Below are positions 63,099 through 64,000 of a stretch of DNA of 64,000 nt, in pieces. The stretch's first letter is position 1. Each line of letters opens with the position of its first letter. Made by a program: the position numbers and the translations under genes. Source of the stretch: Lachnospiraceae bacterium (GTDB taxonomy: Bacteria > Bacillota > Clostridia > Lachnospirales > Lachnospiraceae); the NCBI GenBank assembly GCA_021202335.1, contig JAJQDE010000024.1, forward strand, positions 1-64,000. The letters are read 5' to 3'. Below the pieces are notes generated by a model that saw only the letters and a list, made by a program, of their open reading frames with translations, was not told where the DNA came from and made no database searches.

Positions 63099-64000
63099 AT
63101 GAAAAGAGAAAAAGCGCTTGCGGTTAATACAATTATGCTTGGAATCGGCTATGTGGTGCCATTCGTGGTGAATATGCTGTTTTTGCCGGTGTATACGTCA
63201 AAGCTTAGTCAGGAAGAATATGGAATATATGATTTTATCAGTGTGATTTCTTCATTGCTGATTACAATTACCACGCTCCAGATAAAGCAAGCGGGTATGC
63301 GTTATCTGATGAAGTACAGAAACACAAATGAAGAAAAAGAAACGCAAAAGGTAATTACCAATGTATTATCGTTTGTGTTTGTTTCTTCTTTGCTCTTGTT
63401 CATTATAGTGCTGTTTGTACTCAGAGGATCGGATGGAGCCACAAGAGTGCTTATAGCTGTGTACTTTGCGGTACAGGTGCATGTTGATACGTTGAAACAG
63501 CTTATAAGAGGATTGGGGAAAAATAAAGAGTATGTGATAGGAGTAGTGGTACAAACACTCAGCAGCTTTCTTCTTGTAGTGGCTTTCCTTACATCTGATG
63601 GCGCAGGCTTGAATGGATTACTGTTTGCAAATGTTATTGCCTTTATTATGGCGGGTGTTTATTTAGGATATCAGGTGCCTGTCCATGTGAATTACAGTGT
63701 TAAGCTTGTTTCGGTTTCCTATATGTGCGGAATGCTTAAATTTTCTACACCTATTGTATTTAGCTCCATATCTATATGGATTGTGAAGCTATCAGACAGG
63801 CTTGTGGTAACATTCTTTTTGGGAGCGGCTTCAAACGGCATTTATTCTGTGGCTAATAAAATTCCAAACCTATTGTCGCAGGTGTTTGAGGTATTTAACC
63901 TTGCATGGCAGGAGAATGCTTCAATTACAATAGATGATAAGGATTCAGATGCTTATTATAGCAGGGTATTCAAGGCTATGTTTGCTATGCTGCTTGGCAT
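63099..64000 (+). CDS. Wzx-type polysaccharide flippase (MOP superfamily), 3' end outside the window
   Basis: Open to the window edge (300 codons seen). The sequence begins MKREKALAVNTIMLGIGYVV and continues with LFLPVYTSKLSQEEYGIYDF, which is the classic start of Wzx/RfbX flippases. Eight or more hydrophobic segments are present, and KLSDRLVVTFFLGAASNGIY is the second conserved block. It flips the lipid-linked repeat unit across the membrane for the EpsG-like polymerase. The ATG at 63099 has GAGGAG directly upstream. Absent from the ORF track because it has no stop in the window. Confidence 0.88.
   Translation, partial: MKREKALAVNTIMLGIGYVVPFVVNMLFLPVYTSKLSQEEYGIYDFISVISSLLITITTLQIKQAGMRYLMKYRNTNEEKETQKVITNVLSFVFVSSLLLFIIVLFVLRGSDGATRVLIAVYFAVQVHVDTLKQLIRGLGKNKEYVIGVVVQTLSSFLLVVAFLTSDGAGLNGLLFANVIAFIMAGVYLGYQVPVHVNYSVKLVSVSYMCGMLKFSTPIVFSSISIWIVKLSDRLVVTFFLGAASNGIYSVANKIPNLLSQVFEVFNLAWQENASITIDDKDSDAYYSRVFKAMFAMLLG

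Overview
The window looks like a chromosome segment of a motile, Gram-positive gut-type Clostridia, most likely Lachnospiraceae. This is an inference from gene content and synteny: mbl-flhO-flhP, recD2-comFC-yvyF, cdaA-cdaR-glmM-ptsH, a Spo0A-type DNA-binding domain, ABC-type and EpsG-type exopolysaccharide genes, and strong GGAGG ribosome binding sites. Almost every gene is on the + strand. I see no tRNA, rRNA, CRISPR array or intact insertion sequence.

Layout. (1) 1-2.7 kb: three AT-rich orphan genes, then a DUF2798 membrane protein behind a strong promoter and a structured leader. (2) 2.7-11.6 kb: a type I restriction-modification locus (hsdR-hsdM-hsdS) whose gaps hold remains of accessory genes: a YafQ-type toxin reduced to its two ends, a DUF1016 nuclease with its middle deleted, an intact BRO-N antirepressor-like gene plus a decayed second copy, tails of AlbA-like regulators, and an Uma2-type nuclease. 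(3) 11.6-19.6 kb: a polyamine operon behind one promoter: a hexapeptide acetyltransferase (maa-like), speD, an Arg/Lys/Orn decarboxylase, speE, agmatinase, carboxy(nor)spermidine dehydrogenase and nspC. Its roughly 300-nt leader contains a structured RNA candidate with an intrinsic terminator, and a 390-bp block holding it is exactly duplicated in tandem. (4) 19.6-23.3 kb: a small atypical flagellin, a YczE/YitT-like membrane protein, a TetR regulator with a clear palindromic operator, an aldo/keto reductase, and an AbrB-type antitoxin with an internal deletion. (5) 23.5-28.4 kb: uvrB-uvrA. (6) 28.5-31.8 kb: mbl, flhO, flhP and a rod-binding (FlgJ-N) protein. (7) 31.8-40.5 kb: recD2, comFC, yvyF, two unknown membrane proteins, cdaA, cdaR, glmM, ptsH. 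(8) 40.6-64 kb: a large surface polysaccharide cluster: rmlD, gmd and fcl for nucleotide sugars, a receiver-less Spo0A-C regulator, an initiating sugar transferase, a Wzz-like protein, an EpsG-like polymerase, many GT2/GT4 glycosyltransferases, a GT52-like protein, an ABC exporter, a GT39-like membrane protein and a Wzx-type flippase cut by the window end. An AAA-ATPase/PD-(D/E)XK gene broken by one frameshift interrupts this cluster.

How the genes work together. The polyamine operon encodes arginine to agmatine to putrescine, followed by two complete routes from putrescine to spermidine: aminopropyl transfer by SpeD/SpeE and the carboxyspermidine route. The polysaccharide cluster should make GDP-L-fucose and dTDP-rhamnose and assemble a lipid-linked heteropolysaccharide. 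The cdaA-cdaR-glmM block couples c-di-AMP synthesis to cell-wall precursor supply.

Most unusual points: the duplicated structured leader of the polyamine operon; the two parallel spermidine routes; the repeated occurrence of internal-deletion derivatives of toxin/antitoxin and defence genes; a family of hairpin elements placed directly before start codons of unrelated genes; the receiver-less Spo0A; and two unknown membrane proteins tied to c-di-AMP synthesis.
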